Positions 43,763 to 52,983 of a stretch of DNA of 64,000 bases are shown piece after piece. Position 1 is the stretch's first letter. Every line of letters begins with the position of its first letter. The notes under the pieces are model-generated. The model saw only the letters and a list, made by a program, of their open reading frames with translations. It did no database searches and was not told the DNA's origin. The DNA comes from Streptomyces liliifuscus (GTDB lineage: Bacteria > Actinomycetota > Actinomycetes > Streptomycetales > Streptomycetaceae), in contig NZ_CP066831.1 in assembly GCF_016598615.1 (NCBI RefSeq), positions 9,796,001-9,860,000 of the forward strand, in the 5' to 3' direction. Both the position numbers and the translations under genes were made by a program.

Positions 43763-44469
43763 TGACCTCGATATCCCTCGGGCCGTCGCCGGCCCGCCGT
43801 GACGCACTCGCGCGCCGCATACGCCTGTTGGTCGCCGCGACGATCACCTACAACGTCGTCGAGGCGATCGTCGCGATCACCGCCGGAACGATCGCCTCCT
43901 CCACCGCACTGATCGGCTTCGGCCTCGACTCGGTCATCGAGGTCTCCTCGGCCGCCGCGGTCGCCTGGCAGTTCTCCGCCCGTGAGCACACGGTCCGCGA
44001 GGCACGGGAGAGGACAACGCTGCGGATCATCGCGGTGTCGTTCTTCACGCTCGCCGCGTACATCACCTTCGACGCTGTCCGCGCATTGGCCGGCACCGGC
44101 GAAGCTGAACGCTCCATCCCCGGCATCGTCATCGCCGCCCTGTCGCTGGCCGTCATGCCGTTCCTGTCCGCCGCCCAGCGCACGGCCGGACGCGAACTCG
44201 GTTCCGCCAGCGCGGTCGCGGACTCCAAGCAGACCCTGCTGTGCACGTACCTGTCCGCCGTCCTGCTGGTCGGCCTGGTGGCCAACGCCACCCTCGGCTG
44301 GTCCTGGGCCGACCCCGTCGCCGCACTCGTCATCGCCGCCATCGCGGTCAAGGAAGGCCGCGACGCCTGGCAGGGCAAGGGCTGTTGCGCGACACCGGCA
44401 GCCCCGGTCCCCACTCAAGAGCAGGCAGCGGATGGGTGCGGGTGCCGACCGGGATGCGACTGCTGCTGA
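43762..44469 (+). CDS. Cation diffusion facilitator (CDF) metal exporter
   Basis: A 235-residue protein with about six TM helices. TM2 carries 'GFGLDSVIEVSSAAAVAWQF' (CDF metal-site Asp) and TM5 carries 'ATLGWSWADPVAALV' (second Asp). The usual cytoplasmic domain is missing. Instead there is a Cys-rich tail 'CGCRPGCDCC' that could hand over metal. The 1-bp overlap with the CmtR-like gene shows one operon, so the substrate is probably Cd, Pb, Zn or Co. Confidence 0.88.
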   Translation: MTSISLGPSPARRDALARRIRLLVAATITYNVVEAIVAITAGTIASSTALIGFGLDSVIEVSSAAAVAWQFSAREHTVREARERTTLRIIAVSFFTLAAYITFDAVRALAGTGEAERSIPGIVIAALSLAVMPFLSAAQRTAGRELGSASAVADSKQTLLCTYLSAVLLVGLVANATLGWSWADPVAALVIAAIAVKEGRDAWQGKGCCATPAAPVPTQEQAADGCGCRPGCDCC

Positions 44470-44557
44470 ACCGGGTGGGGCCCGCCCGCCGCAACTGACC
44501 GGCTGCTCGGTCGACTTCATGAGCGGAAGCGGCACCCCGCGTACCTCACGCTGTTCC

Positions 44558-46633
44558 TCACCCGTTCGGGCCGGTTCCGTTCAGGAGCTCGTGCAGGATC
44601 AGGTCGGGGTCCTGGCGTGCCGCTCGGCGGAGGGCCTCGTCGTATCTGTCGTCGCCGAGAAGGTGGCGAGTCGTCTGTTCGAGCTGGTCGCGTACGTGCT
44701 TCATTTCGGGGGTGCCGCGTTGAGGGTGGCCGACGGTGCCCCAGTACGTCTCGCCGGCGCCCAGTGCCGTGACGGCCTGTTCTCCTGCGCCCTGGGCGGC
44801 GAGGATCGATGCCAGCAGGTCGAGGCCGAGGGCGATGCCGAAGCTGTCTCCGAGGTGCTGCTTGCCTTGCAGCATGCGCATGGCGTGCGCGGTGGCGTCC
44901 TGGGTGCGGTCCTCGAACAGGGCGATCAGGGCCAGTTGATAGGCGGCGTAGGAGCGGGTCCACCACTCGCCGATCGCCACGCAGTCGTCGTACAGTTCCC
45001 CGGCCTCGCGGCGGGCGATGCTCAGCTGCCCCTCCGCCGTGAGCGCGAAGACACGGACGAGCCGGCACATGAACCGGCCCTGCGAGGCAGGCGCGGTATG
45101 TCCCGCGCGGTCCAGTTCGCGGTCGGCCAGCCAGCGGGCGGTCATCGGACGGCCCTGCAGGAGGTAGATCAGGCCCTCCAGGTAGGCAGCCCGCAGCATG
45201 CCCTCGACGTCCTGCCGGGCCGACGCCTCCGCGTGACTGGACGCCGCCAGCGTGCCCGCGGCCTCGTACTCTCCCCGCAGCACGCGCGCCACGCCCAGGG
45301 CCCACCGGGCCCGGGCACGCGAGGCACCGGACTCCACGTCGGCGTCCAGGGAGGCCTGCACGTAGTGGGCGACCTCGCGGAGGCGTCCGCAGCAGCTCCA
45401 GAAGAAGCCGAGCAGCCCGCTCATCTCGAGGGCGGCCCGGGGGTGTGTGGCGAGGGAGCGGTCGAGGGCGGCGCACAGATCGGGGTGGGCGCGGCGGATC
45501 GCGTGGTACCAGGATGCCTGCCGAGGGCCGAGCCAGTCCCGGTTCGCGCTGCGGGCGAGACCCAGGAAGTGCTCGGCGTGGCGGTCGGCCATGCTTGAGG
45601 CCTCGCCGGTCTCGTCCAGCCACATGTGTCCGTAGTCGCGCACTGTGTCCAGCATCCGGTAGCCGCCCGCGCCGCGGGACACGACGGACTTCGCCACCAG
45701 GCCCGACAGCGCTGCCTCCACGGCCGTCTCGTGCAGTGGACCTCCGCCGCACACGGCATGGACCGTGTCGATGTCCACCGTGCCGCGGAAGACGGACAGC
45801 CGCGCCCACAGCAGCCGCTCCGACGGTTCGCACAGCTCATGGCTCCACCCGATGGTGGTGCGGATCGCCCGGTGGCGCGACGGCCCGGTGACCTCTCCCT
45901 CGGCTTCGAGGTCCAGCCGTGACCACAGAGTGTTCTCGACCTCGCGGAGCGTCCGCTGCCCAAGGTGCCCGGCAACCAGTTCCAGGGACAGCGGGATCCC
46001 TTCCAGCCACCGGCACAGGCGGGCCGCTGTCGCTCGATCCTTCGGGTCCGTCAACGATGCTCCAGCGGTGGACGCACGGCGGCGCAGCAACTCGACGGCG
46101 TCGGTCGCGGTGGGCAGTGGTTCGACGGTGACGAGGTGTTCGCCGGGCATCTCCAGTGGTTCGCGGCTGGTCGCCAGCACGGTCAGGGAGGGGCAGGTCA
46201 TGACCAGATGGGCGGCCAGGTGACGGCAGGAACTCAGCAGGTGTTCGCAGGAGTCGAGCACGAGTACGGCGTCCGTGTCCGCCAGCCACTCGCAGAGGGC
46301 ATCCAGCGGCAGGGTCGCCGTGTGGTCGGCGAAGCCGGCGGCGTCAGCCACCGTCGCGATCAGGAGACGGTCGTCCCGCAGGGGCCACAGTTCCACCCAG
46401 ATCGCCTTGCGACGCTGGTTCCTGAGAGCCGCGTGCACGGCGTGCAGAGCCAGCCGGCTCTTGCCGACACCGCCCACCCCGATGAGTGTGACAAGGCCCT
46501 CCCGCATCAACGCGTCGGAGAGGTGAGCCAGTTCGGACTTGCGCCCGATGAACTCGTCGGAGATGTCAGGGAGGTTGCTCAACACGGAGGACAGTCTTGC
46601 CTCTTCACCGGCGCGAGACGGGTGCCCGTTCAC
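44558..46633 (-). CDS. STAND (NB-ARC-type) ATPase regulator lacking an HTH
   Basis: A 691-residue protein. An NB-ARC ATPase ('FIGRKSELAHL', Walker A 'GVGGVGKSRLALH', Walker B 'AVLVLDSCEHLL', 'EGIPLSLELVAGHL') is followed by TPR-like helical repeats from about residue 330. This is the AfsR/LuxR-type STAND architecture, but neither the SARP nor the C-terminal LuxR HTH is present, so it may act through a partner. GTG 46633 lies 19 bp after the stop of the hydrolase gene, giving a two-gene operon. No strong ribosome site precedes it. Confidence 0.82.
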   Translation of the reverse strand: MNGHPSRAGEEARLSSVLSNLPDISDEFIGRKSELAHLSDALMREGLVTLIGVGGVGKSRLALHAVHAALRNQRRKAIWVELWPLRDDRLLIATVADAAGFADHTATLPLDALCEWLADTDAVLVLDSCEHLLSSCRHLAAHLVMTCPSLTVLATSREPLEMPGEHLVTVEPLPTATDAVELLRRRASTAGASLTDPKDRATAARLCRWLEGIPLSLELVAGHLGQRTLREVENTLWSRLDLEAEGEVTGPSRHRAIRTTIGWSHELCEPSERLLWARLSVFRGTVDIDTVHAVCGGGPLHETAVEAALSGLVAKSVVSRGAGGYRMLDTVRDYGHMWLDETGEASSMADRHAEHFLGLARSANRDWLGPRQASWYHAIRRAHPDLCAALDRSLATHPRAALEMSGLLGFFWSCCGRLREVAHYVQASLDADVESGASRARARWALGVARVLRGEYEAAGTLAASSHAEASARQDVEGMLRAAYLEGLIYLLQGRPMTARWLADRELDRAGHTAPASQGRFMCRLVRVFALTAEGQLSIARREAGELYDDCVAIGEWWTRSYAAYQLALIALFEDRTQDATAHAMRMLQGKQHLGDSFGIALGLDLLASILAAQGAGEQAVTALGAGETYWGTVGHPQRGTPEMKHVRDQLEQTTRHLLGDDRYDEALRRAARQDPDLILHELLNGTGPNG

Positions 46634-46652
46634 CCGTCGGAGTGAAGGGCGG

Positions 46653-47306
46653 TCAGAGCGGCAGCAGCCCGACGGCGGTCGAGGCCGCGATCCGGTGCCA
46701 GTTCGCGCTGCGGTGGAGCATCGCGTGGTCGCCGCCCGGCACGAGGAGGACATCGGCACGGGCCCCGGCCGCGCGGGCCCGGTGAACGAACGCCACCGAG
46801 TCGTGCGGGTCGGTGACGCGGTCACGGTCTCCGTGGATCACTGTGACGTCCTTGTCCCGCAGGTGGGTCACCGGCTCGTCGTCCGGACACCAGGGCGCCA
46901 GTGCCAGCACGGCCCGGACCTGAGGCGCGTCCGCGGCGCGCAGGGCCGCGCGACCTCCCATCGAGTGGCCCACGAGGATCACCGGGACATCTCCGACGAG
47001 GCGCGTGAGCTCCGCGAGTGCCCGCCGGACGTCCCGCAGGGCATCGGCGTCAGCGCCGTTCCAGCCGCGCACGCGGTAGCGCACCTCTCCCAGGAAGACC
47101 CCGTCGTCCGGCAGCGCCGCGGCCACGGCCCGTACGAACGGTTTCATCCGTACGGCTGCCAACTGCCACGGCCGGGACGGAGCCCGGCTGTCGGCCGTGC
47201 CGCCGTGCAGGAACAGGATGGCGGCACGCGCCGCGGGAGGAGAGCGGCGCGGCACCAGCGCGGCGCGCGCACCTGCCCTTGCGGCCTGGTGCCCGTGAAC
47301 CGTCAT
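46653..47306 (-). CDS. Alpha/beta hydrolase
   Basis: A 217-residue alpha/beta hydrolase with the oxyanion motif 'FLHGG', nucleophile elbow 'GHSMGG', an acid in 'HGDRDRVTDP' and catalytic His in 'GGDHAML'. All triad members are visible. The substrate is unknown. It starts at ATG 47306 behind GAGGGG and is first in an operon with the STAND ATPase. Confidence 0.82.
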   Translation of the reverse strand: MTVHGHQAARAGARAALVPRRSPPAARAAILFLHGGTADSRAPSRPWQLAAVRMKPFVRAVAAALPDDGVFLGEVRYRVRGWNGADADALRDVRRALAELTRLVGDVPVILVGHSMGGRAALRAADAPQVRAVLALAPWCPDDEPVTHLRDKDVTVIHGDRDRVTDPHDSVAFVHRARAAGARADVLLVPGGDHAMLHRSANWHRIAASTAVGLLPL

Positions 47307-47537
47307 CCGTGCCCCTCACCCATCATGTGGCCGTCTCCGCGGAGGTCCGTTCACTGATCATTCGTTGCCGACCGGCGGAAGGTTTGGTCGGCCGGTAGCA
47401 CGCCGGTTCGTCCTCTCCCATGACCCTCCTGCTCGTGCTGTGGGGTTTCACCTGCGTTTTCATGGGGGGTGGGACCAATCCGTGGCCGTGTGGGGATCGG
47501 ATTACGTCCGGAGATGTCCCGACCACGAAGGACCACC

Positions 47538-48121
47538 GTGAAAGAAGCCGTGCACATCGGCACAAACCCGTCCCTGGAGCCGGACCTGCAGGAACTGCTG
47601 GGCCGGGTCGCCCTGGGCGAGGAAGCAGCCTTCGCCCCCGTCTACGACCGCGTGGCCGGCCCGGTCCTGGGCGTCGTACGCGCCGTCCTGCGCGACCAGG
47701 CACAGTCCGAGGAAGTCGCCCAGGAAGTCCTCGTGGAAGTGTGGCGCACCGCCCCCCGCTACCGCCCCGACCGCGGCACGGCCATCAACTGGATCCTCAC
47801 CCTCGCCCACCGCAGAGCGGTCGACCGGGTCCGCTCGGCAGAAGCCGCATCCGCCCGCGACCACAAGGCCGCCCTGCTGGACCACACCCCGACTACGACG
47901 AAGTGGCCGAACAGGTGGAAACCCGCCTCGAACGCGAACAGGTCCGACGCTGCCTGCGCACCCTCACCGACATCCAGCGCCAGGCCGTCGTGCTCGCCTA
48001 CTACCGGGGACTGACCTACCGCCAGGTCGCCGAAGCCCTCACCCTCCCACTGGGCACCGTGAAAACCCGCCTGCGCGACGGACTCATCCGCCTGCGCGAC
48101 TGCCTGGGAGTCACCGCATGA
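47538..48121 (+). pseudogene. sigK: ECF sigma factor SigK, interrupted by a frameshift
   Basis: Region 2 is read from GTG 47538 (GAAGGA ribosome site): 'LQELLGRVALGEEAAF', 'SEEVAQEVLVEVWRTAPRYR', 'NWILTLAHRRAVDRVR'. Region 4 is in another frame: 'EREQVRRCLRTLTDIQRQAV', 'GLTYRQVAEALTLPLGTVKTRL', ending in TGA 48121. Adding one C in the CCCC run at 47887-47890 restores one continuous SigK-type protein (THTP|DYDEV). It is therefore a recent 1-base deletion or a sequencing error. The stop overlaps the rskA start by ATGA, as in intact sigK-rskA operons. Confidence 0.85.
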
Positions 48122-48867
48122 CCACCGCCGACCCGCACACCCTCACCGGCGCCTACGCCCTGCACGCCCTCACCCACGACGAACGCGAAGAATTCCGACG
48201 CCACCTCGCCGCCTGCGAACCCTGCACCCAGGAGACCGCCGAACTGAGTGCCACCGCCACCCGCCTGGCCCTGGCCGTCTCCCTCACCCCCCGCCCCGCA
48301 CTGCGCGCACAGGTACTCCACCAGATCACCACCGTCCGCCAGGACACACCCCGCCGGCCCCTCCTGCCCAAGACAGCCCGCACGGCCCGGCGCGGACGCC
48401 TCCTGCCACGCTGGGCGCTGGCAGCCTCCCTGGCCGCGGCCGCCGCCCTCGGCACCACCGCGGCATGGCAGCACCAGCGTGCCGAGGATGCCCTCCAACA
48501 GGCCCGGCAGTCCCAACAGCAGACAGACCGGATCGCCGCCGTCCTCGCCGCACCCGACGCCAAAACCCGCGCCACCACCCTGCCCGGCGGGGCCACCGGC
48601 ACCCTCACCGTCTCCGACCACCAGGACAAAGCCGTCCTCGCCGTCACCGCCATGACCGACCCACCCCCGGGCAAGGTCTACCAACTCTGGTTCAACACCC
48701 ACGGCACCATGCGCCCCGCCGGACTCATGGACCCCACCCGCAGCAACCAGTCCGTCCTGATGGACGGTCTCCACGACGCCACCGGCATGGGCATCACCCT
48801 CGAACCCACCGGCGGATCCCCACAACCCACCACCACCCCACTCACCCAGATGAACCTCCCCACCTGA
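48118..48867 (+). CDS. rskA: Anti-sigma-K factor RskA
   Basis: A 249-residue protein. It has an N-terminal cytoplasmic anti-sigma domain with a ZAS-like 'HTLTGAYALHALTHDEREEF' and 'HLAACEPC', one TM helix at about residues 102-120 ('ALAASLAAAAALGTTAAWQ'), and an extracytoplasmic RskA domain with 'PPGKVYQLWFNTHG' and 'GITLEPTGGSPQPT'. It would hold SigK at the membrane until proteolysis. It is translationally coupled to the frameshifted sigK, so its partner may be lost. Confidence 0.9.
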   Translation: MTTADPHTLTGAYALHALTHDEREEFRRHLAACEPCTQETAELSATATRLALAVSLTPRPALRAQVLHQITTVRQDTPRRPLLPKTARTARRGRLLPRWALAASLAAAAALGTTAAWQHQRAEDALQQARQSQQQTDRIAAVLAAPDAKTRATTLPGGATGTLTVSDHQDKAVLAVTAMTDPPPGKVYQLWFNTHGTMRPAGLMDPTRSNQSVLMDGLHDATGMGITLEPTGGSPQPTTTPLTQMNLPT

Positions 48868-48962
48868 GCTTGAGTTTTATCCGCCCGAGAAGCCCGAGAA
48901 GCCCGAGAAGAAGGTCGGCAGGCTACGTCGTCACTTGGGCGGCCCTCGGTGCTGAGGCGGTG

Positions 48963-50189
48963 CTACAAGAATCGGCGGATGGGCATGACGGCGACCTCGC
49001 GCGCCCGCTGCAGTACGGAACGTCGCTTCCAGCGTCCCTCACGGATCAGCGTGGCGGCCTTGAGATCGTTGTCGAAATGGCTGTCGAGAATGGCCGTGAA
49101 CTCCTGGTCCAGCGCGGCGAGCATTATCTCCTCGTCGTGGTCGAGGGAGCGGCGGTTGAAGTTGGTGGAGCCGACCAGGGCGGCGACGCCGTCGACGGTG
49201 ATGACCTTGGTGTGCAGCATCGTCGGCTGGTACTGGTAGATCTTCACGCCACAGGCGATGAGGTTCTCGTAGTGGTGCTGGCCGGCCAGTTGGCAGACCC
49301 TCTTGTCGGTGTGAGGGCCGGGCAGCAGGATCTCCACCTCGACCCCCCGCCGGGCCGTCGCGCACAGCAGGTCGATGAAGTAGACGTCGGGTGAGAAGTA
49401 GGCGGTGGCCAGCCGGAAGCGGTCTTCGGCGGACTCCAGCACGACCCGGAGCAGGGTCTGCATGTCCTGCCAGCCGAAGCTGGCCGACCCGCGCACCACC
49501 TGCACCACCGCGCCACCCTGCGGACTGTGCGGGACGAACCGGTCGCAGTCGTCGAAGAGTTCGTCGTGGCACTCGGCCCAGTTCTGCGCGAAGGCGGCAG
49601 CCACACCGTTCACGGCCGGCCCGCGGACCTCGACGTGGGTGTCGCGCCATTCGTGCTCGTTGCGCGCGTCGCCGCACCACTCCTCGGCGATGCCGACCCC
49701 GCCGGTGAACGCCGTCTGCTCGTCCACGACGAGGACCTTGCGGTGACAGCGGTGGTTCTGTTTGAACGGTGACAGGGCCAGGGGCTTGCGGAACCAGGCC
49801 ACTTGCACACCTGTCTCCTTCATTTCCTCCAGCAGGTCCTTCTCGATCAGCCGACTGCCGAAGCCGTCGAGCAGCAGCCGCACCCGTACACCCGCCCTGG
49901 CCCGTTCGGCCAGCGCCCGCGCGAACTCGCGGGCGATGTCTCCCCTCCAGTACACGAAGGTCATCATGTCCACGGTGTACTCGGCGGACCGGACGGCCGC
50001 CAGCATCGCCGGGAAGATCTCGTCTCCGTTGCGCAGAGCGGTCAGCGTGTTGCCCTCGGTCGCCGCGATACCGATCAGCCGCTCAAGGCGGCGCCGTATC
50101 CGCGTGACGCGCTCCTGGGTCTTCGCCAGTGACTCAGTGTCGGAGCCGGGGACGGTCTGCTCGGGCTGGTCCCGCGTGCTACTGGCCAT
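48963..50189 (-). CDS. Phospholipase D-type cardiolipin synthase
   Basis: A 408-residue protein with two HKD motifs: 'NHRCHRKVLVVDEQTAFTGG' near residue 145 and 'MLHTKVITVDGVAALVGST' near 330. This is the family of cardiolipin synthases (ClsA/B/C). There is no N-terminal TM segment, as in ClsB-type enzymes. It makes cardiolipin or related phospholipids at the membrane. ATG 50189 has AGGTGA 6 nt upstream. A SigB-type promoter precedes it, linking it to envelope stress. Confidence 0.87.
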   Translation of the reverse strand: MASSTRDQPEQTVPGSDTESLAKTQERVTRIRRRLERLIGIAATEGNTLTALRNGDEIFPAMLAAVRSAEYTVDMMTFVYWRGDIAREFARALAERARAGVRVRLLLDGFGSRLIEKDLLEEMKETGVQVAWFRKPLALSPFKQNHRCHRKVLVVDEQTAFTGGVGIAEEWCGDARNEHEWRDTHVEVRGPAVNGVAAAFAQNWAECHDELFDDCDRFVPHSPQGGAVVQVVRGSASFGWQDMQTLLRVVLESAEDRFRLATAYFSPDVYFIDLLCATARRGVEVEILLPGPHTDKRVCQLAGQHHYENLIACGVKIYQYQPTMLHTKVITVDGVAALVGSTNFNRRSLDHDEEIMLAALDQEFTAILDSHFDNDLKAATLIREGRWKRRSVLQRAREVAVMPIRRFL

Positions 50190-50266
50190 GGCGTCACCTG
50201 GCCGGCACTCACAGGAGACAGACGAGCCGCGCTGCCCGGACCGGCGCGGGACGCAGCGCACAGAAT

Positions 50267-50291
50267 GTACCCACTCATCACCCCCCGAGAC
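50267..50291 (-). promoter_or_regulatory. SigB-type stress promoter for the cardiolipin synthase gene
   Basis: The minus strand reads GTCT (50291-50288), 15 nt, GGGTAC (50272-50267), matching the streptomycete SigB consensus GNNT-N14-16-GGGTA(C/T). The expected TSS is near 50260, giving a leader of about 70 nt. The sigB-family gene itself is divergent. Confidence 0.6.
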
Positions 50292-50422
50292 GCGGGCAGC
50301 GGGAACCCGGCGTCCGTACCGTGCGATTTCGGACTCGGACACGATGAGCGGACCCTCGCAGACATGCGTACTGCCGGAGCGGGCAGGAGACAATCACCCT
50401 GCTTTCCACACAAGGCGGCATC

Positions 50423-51292
50423 GTGACATCCATGAGCGCCCGCGCAACCACTGCCGTCACCACCGAAGCAGTCGACGAGGCCGATGACCTGCCCTGGATC
50501 GAGGACGGCGGAAAGGTCGCCCCCAAGGACGCACGCGTACTGTCCCGGCTGTTCCTGGACCGGCTTCAGGTCCTGGAGGAGGGCACCCGCGAGTACCAGT
50601 ACGCCCGCAACACGCTCATCGAGATGAACCTCTCCCTGGTGACCTTCGCGGCCCGCCGCTTCCGCAACAGGGGCAGCGGGGACATGGAGGACATCGTCCA
50701 GGTCGGCACCATCGGCCTGATCAAGGCCATCGACCGGTTCGACCTGTCACGCGAGGTCGAGTTCACCTCCTTCGCGATCCCCTACATCGTCGGCGAGATC
50801 AAGCGCTTCTTCCGCGACACCACCTGGGCCGTGCACGTCCCCAGGCGCCTGCAGGAACTGCGCGTCGAACTCGCGAAGAGCAAGGAAGCCCTCGCCACCA
50901 CGCTCAACCGCACCCCCACGGTGAAGGAACTCGCCGCCCACCTCGGCCTGACCGAGGACGAGGTCGTCGAGGGCCTCGTGGCCGCCAACGGCTATGTCGC
51001 CGGCTCCATCGACACCCCGGGCGGCGACGACGAAACCGGCGACAGCGGGCAGAAGTACACGGACACCCTGGGCGAAGTCGATCCGGCGCTGGACCTGTTC
51101 GAAGACCTGCACGCGCTCGGCCCTCTGCTGCAGCAGCTCGACGAGCGGGAGCGCGCCATCATCGAGATGCGCTTCGGCCAGGAGATGACCCAGGCGGAGA
51201 TCGGCAGCGAACTGCAGCTGTCGCAGATGCACATATCCCGCCTGCTCTCCCGCACCCTCACCAAGCTCCGCAAGGGCCTGCTCCCGGCCTGA
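50423..51292 (+). CDS. SigB/SigF-family stress sigma factor
   Basis: A 289-residue group-3 sigma factor with regions 2, 3 and 4: 'NLSLVTFAARRFRNRGSGDMEDIVQVG' split over 2.1-2.2, 'DTTWAVHVPRRLQE' in region 3, and 'QEMTQAEIGSELQLSQMHISRLLSR' in 4.2. The 'WAVHVPRRLQE' block is typical of the SigB/F/G/H group of Streptomyces, which control osmotic, oxidative and developmental stress. GTG 50423 has AAGGCGG at good spacing; ATG 50432 is possible. No anti-sigma gene is adjacent, but a broken STAS gene lies at 54 kb. Confidence 0.9.
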   Translation: MTSMSARATTAVTTEAVDEADDLPWIEDGGKVAPKDARVLSRLFLDRLQVLEEGTREYQYARNTLIEMNLSLVTFAARRFRNRGSGDMEDIVQVGTIGLIKAIDRFDLSREVEFTSFAIPYIVGEIKRFFRDTTWAVHVPRRLQELRVELAKSKEALATTLNRTPTVKELAAHLGLTEDEVVEGLVAANGYVAGSIDTPGGDDETGDSGQKYTDTLGEVDPALDLFEDLHALGPLLQQLDERERAIIEMRFGQEMTQAEIGSELQLSQMHISRLLSRTLTKLRKGLLPA

Positions 51293-51344
51293 CCCGTCGC
51301 CACCGAGCCGGTGCCGCACGTCCAACTCCGGATGCCGGTACGGC

Positions 51345-51378
51345 TGATCGGCAGGGCATTGAATCGCCCTGCCGATCA
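51345..51378. terminator. Bidirectional terminator hairpin
   Basis: Perfect 13-bp stem TGATCGGCAGGGC (51345-51357) / GCCCTGCCGATCA (51366-51378) with an 8-nt loop, between the convergent sigma and amaP genes. Confidence 0.85.
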
Positions 51379-51394
51379 CTCTCGCCGGGTGCTT

Positions 51395-51976
51395 TCAGCG
51401 GAGGTGCGGCCTGGGGTGCGAGCGCGTGCTGAAGCGTACGAGCGTGCGGACGTCCGAGGGGGCGAGAGCTGTCTCCGTGTGGTCGGTGAGTGCGGTGACT
51501 GCGGGCAGGACGTCGGCAGGGGCGACGGTCGGCTGAAGCCATACGTGTAGGCGTACGCGCAGATGTCCTGGCCGTGTCAGTACGCGGGTGCGGCAGCGGG
51601 CGACGCCATCGATCGCGACCGCCTGCCGGGTCATGGCGTCCTCCAGGGCCCTGGTCCGCAGGGCGGTGCCGGGGGTGGGCAGAGCCATGAGCGGTCGGAA
51701 GCCGCTGCGCAGTTGCCGGGCGCACCAGAGGGCGAGCAGGACGGTCGCGGCGATCGAGCCCGCCGTGATCGTGGGTGTCCACCACCCCTGCGTGCGGACC
51801 GCGGCGAGTTCCTTCGCGTCGATGAGTGCGGTGTGGGGTCCGGTAGTGGGCCACCACCCCGGCAGGCGCGGCGCCCACGACGCGTGGGTGACGGCGAGCC
51901 AGACGCCGCCGGCGAGAAACACCAGGCCGACGACGGCCAGGACGGCCCGGTTGATGACCATGCGGGGATGTGGCAT
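51395..51976 (-). CDS. amaP: AmaP-like alkaline shock response membrane anchor
   Basis: A 193-residue protein with two TM helices (about residues 9-28 and 68-88) flanking a short extracytoplasmic loop, then a cytoplasmic domain. This is the topology of AmaP, which tethers Asp23 to the membrane. It is the last gene of the Asp23 operon; its ATG overlaps the upstream stop by 4 bp. Confidence 0.78.
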   Translation of the reverse strand: MPHPRMVINRAVLAVVGLVFLAGGVWLAVTHASWAPRLPGWWPTTGPHTALIDAKELAAVRTQGWWTPTITAGSIAATVLLALWCARQLRSGFRPLMALPTPGTALRTRALEDAMTRQAVAIDGVARCRTRVLTRPGHLRVRLHVWLQPTVAPADVLPAVTALTDHTETALAPSDVRTLVRFSTRSHPRPHLR

Positions 51977-52983
51977 CAGCGGTTCGCTCCTTCGAGAGCC
52001 CTGCCGTCGGCAGTGACTGCGACGGGGTGTCCCACCCCTCCACCACCCTCTTCCGTCTCGGGATCCCAGGCGGCCTCGGGCCGGACACGGACGCGCAACC
52101 GCGGCACTCGGAGCAGGCCGCAGCCCTCCAGTGCCCGGCCGGCCGCGCTCTCCACTCGCCGCCGAGCGACTGCCCGGTCGCCGAAGGCCAGTCGGGCCCG
52201 GACAGCGACGGTGCGCCGTCGCACCCGAACCCGCACGCGACCGATGCCCTGGGTGTCACCCACGGCGTCGCGGACCAGGACCGCGACCGCCCCACGGTCC
52301 ACGGCCGCCCGCAGGCGCGGAGAGGGCGAGGCGAGCGTGAGCAGCCCACGACGTCCGGGAGTGAGGGCCAGGGCGATCATCAGGAGGCCGAGAACGGCGA
52401 GCACGCCGGCGCCGATGACCACGGACGGCTCGCCGGGGCCGTGTCCCGACAGCCAGTTCAAGGTGTGGGTGCGCCAGAGCGCTGCCGGGCGGTGAGCGGT
52501 GTGCACCAGAATCAGGTCGAACGCCAGGGCGCCGCAGGCCACCGCGGCCGCCAGGGTGAGGAGCCCCATCGGCAGTCGGCGCCGCGACCACCACCGCAGC
52601 GGCGTCCGCGAAACGACTACCGGCTCCGCGCTCGCCGGGGCGGAGTGGTTGCGCGGCGCCACGGACTTCGCCGCGGCAGGTACGGGGATCAGAGCGGTGA
52701 CGGCGATGCGCACCGCGGCGATGTCGAGACCGGTCAACCGGTGTGTGCGGTCGGTGACATGCTTCTGAAGTGCCCGGACCGCGCCGGGCAGTGGTGTCGG
52801 GTAGCGCAGCGCCACATCGACCGCGACATCCGCCCGGCGCCCGCGCACGGTGGCCGAACCCTTGGCGGCTCCTGCGCCCGGAACCGACACCGACACGGCT
52901 TCGGCGGCCACCCGTTCGGCGATCTTGCGTACCGCCTTGTCCGAGACGGTCGTTGTGCCCCGCTGGGCGGCTGCCACGGTCAT
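51976..52983 (-). CDS. DUF6286 / Asp23-like N-domain membrane protein
   Basis: A 335-residue protein. Residues 1 to about 95 resemble an Asp23/Gls24 domain ('VSDKAVRKIAERVAAEA', 'VAVDVALRYPTPLPGAVRAL'). Two TM segments follow at about 140-160 and 185-210, then a C-terminal DUF6286-like domain with 'VGDTQGIGRVRVRVRRRTV'. It appears to combine the envelope-stress domain with its own membrane anchor. ATG 52983 overlaps the upstream stop by ATGA, and GGAG precedes it. Confidence 0.75.
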   Translation of the reverse strand: MTVAAAQRGTTTVSDKAVRKIAERVAAEAVSVSVPGAGAAKGSATVRGRRADVAVDVALRYPTPLPGAVRALQKHVTDRTHRLTGLDIAAVRIAVTALIPVPAAAKSVAPRNHSAPASAEPVVVSRTPLRWWSRRRLPMGLLTLAAAVACGALAFDLILVHTAHRPAALWRTHTLNWLSGHGPGEPSVVIGAGVLAVLGLLMIALALTPGRRGLLTLASPSPRLRAAVDRGAVAVLVRDAVGDTQGIGRVRVRVRRRTVAVRARLAFGDRAVARRRVESAAGRALEGCGLLRVPRLRVRVRPEAAWDPETEEGGGGVGHPVAVTADGRALEGANR

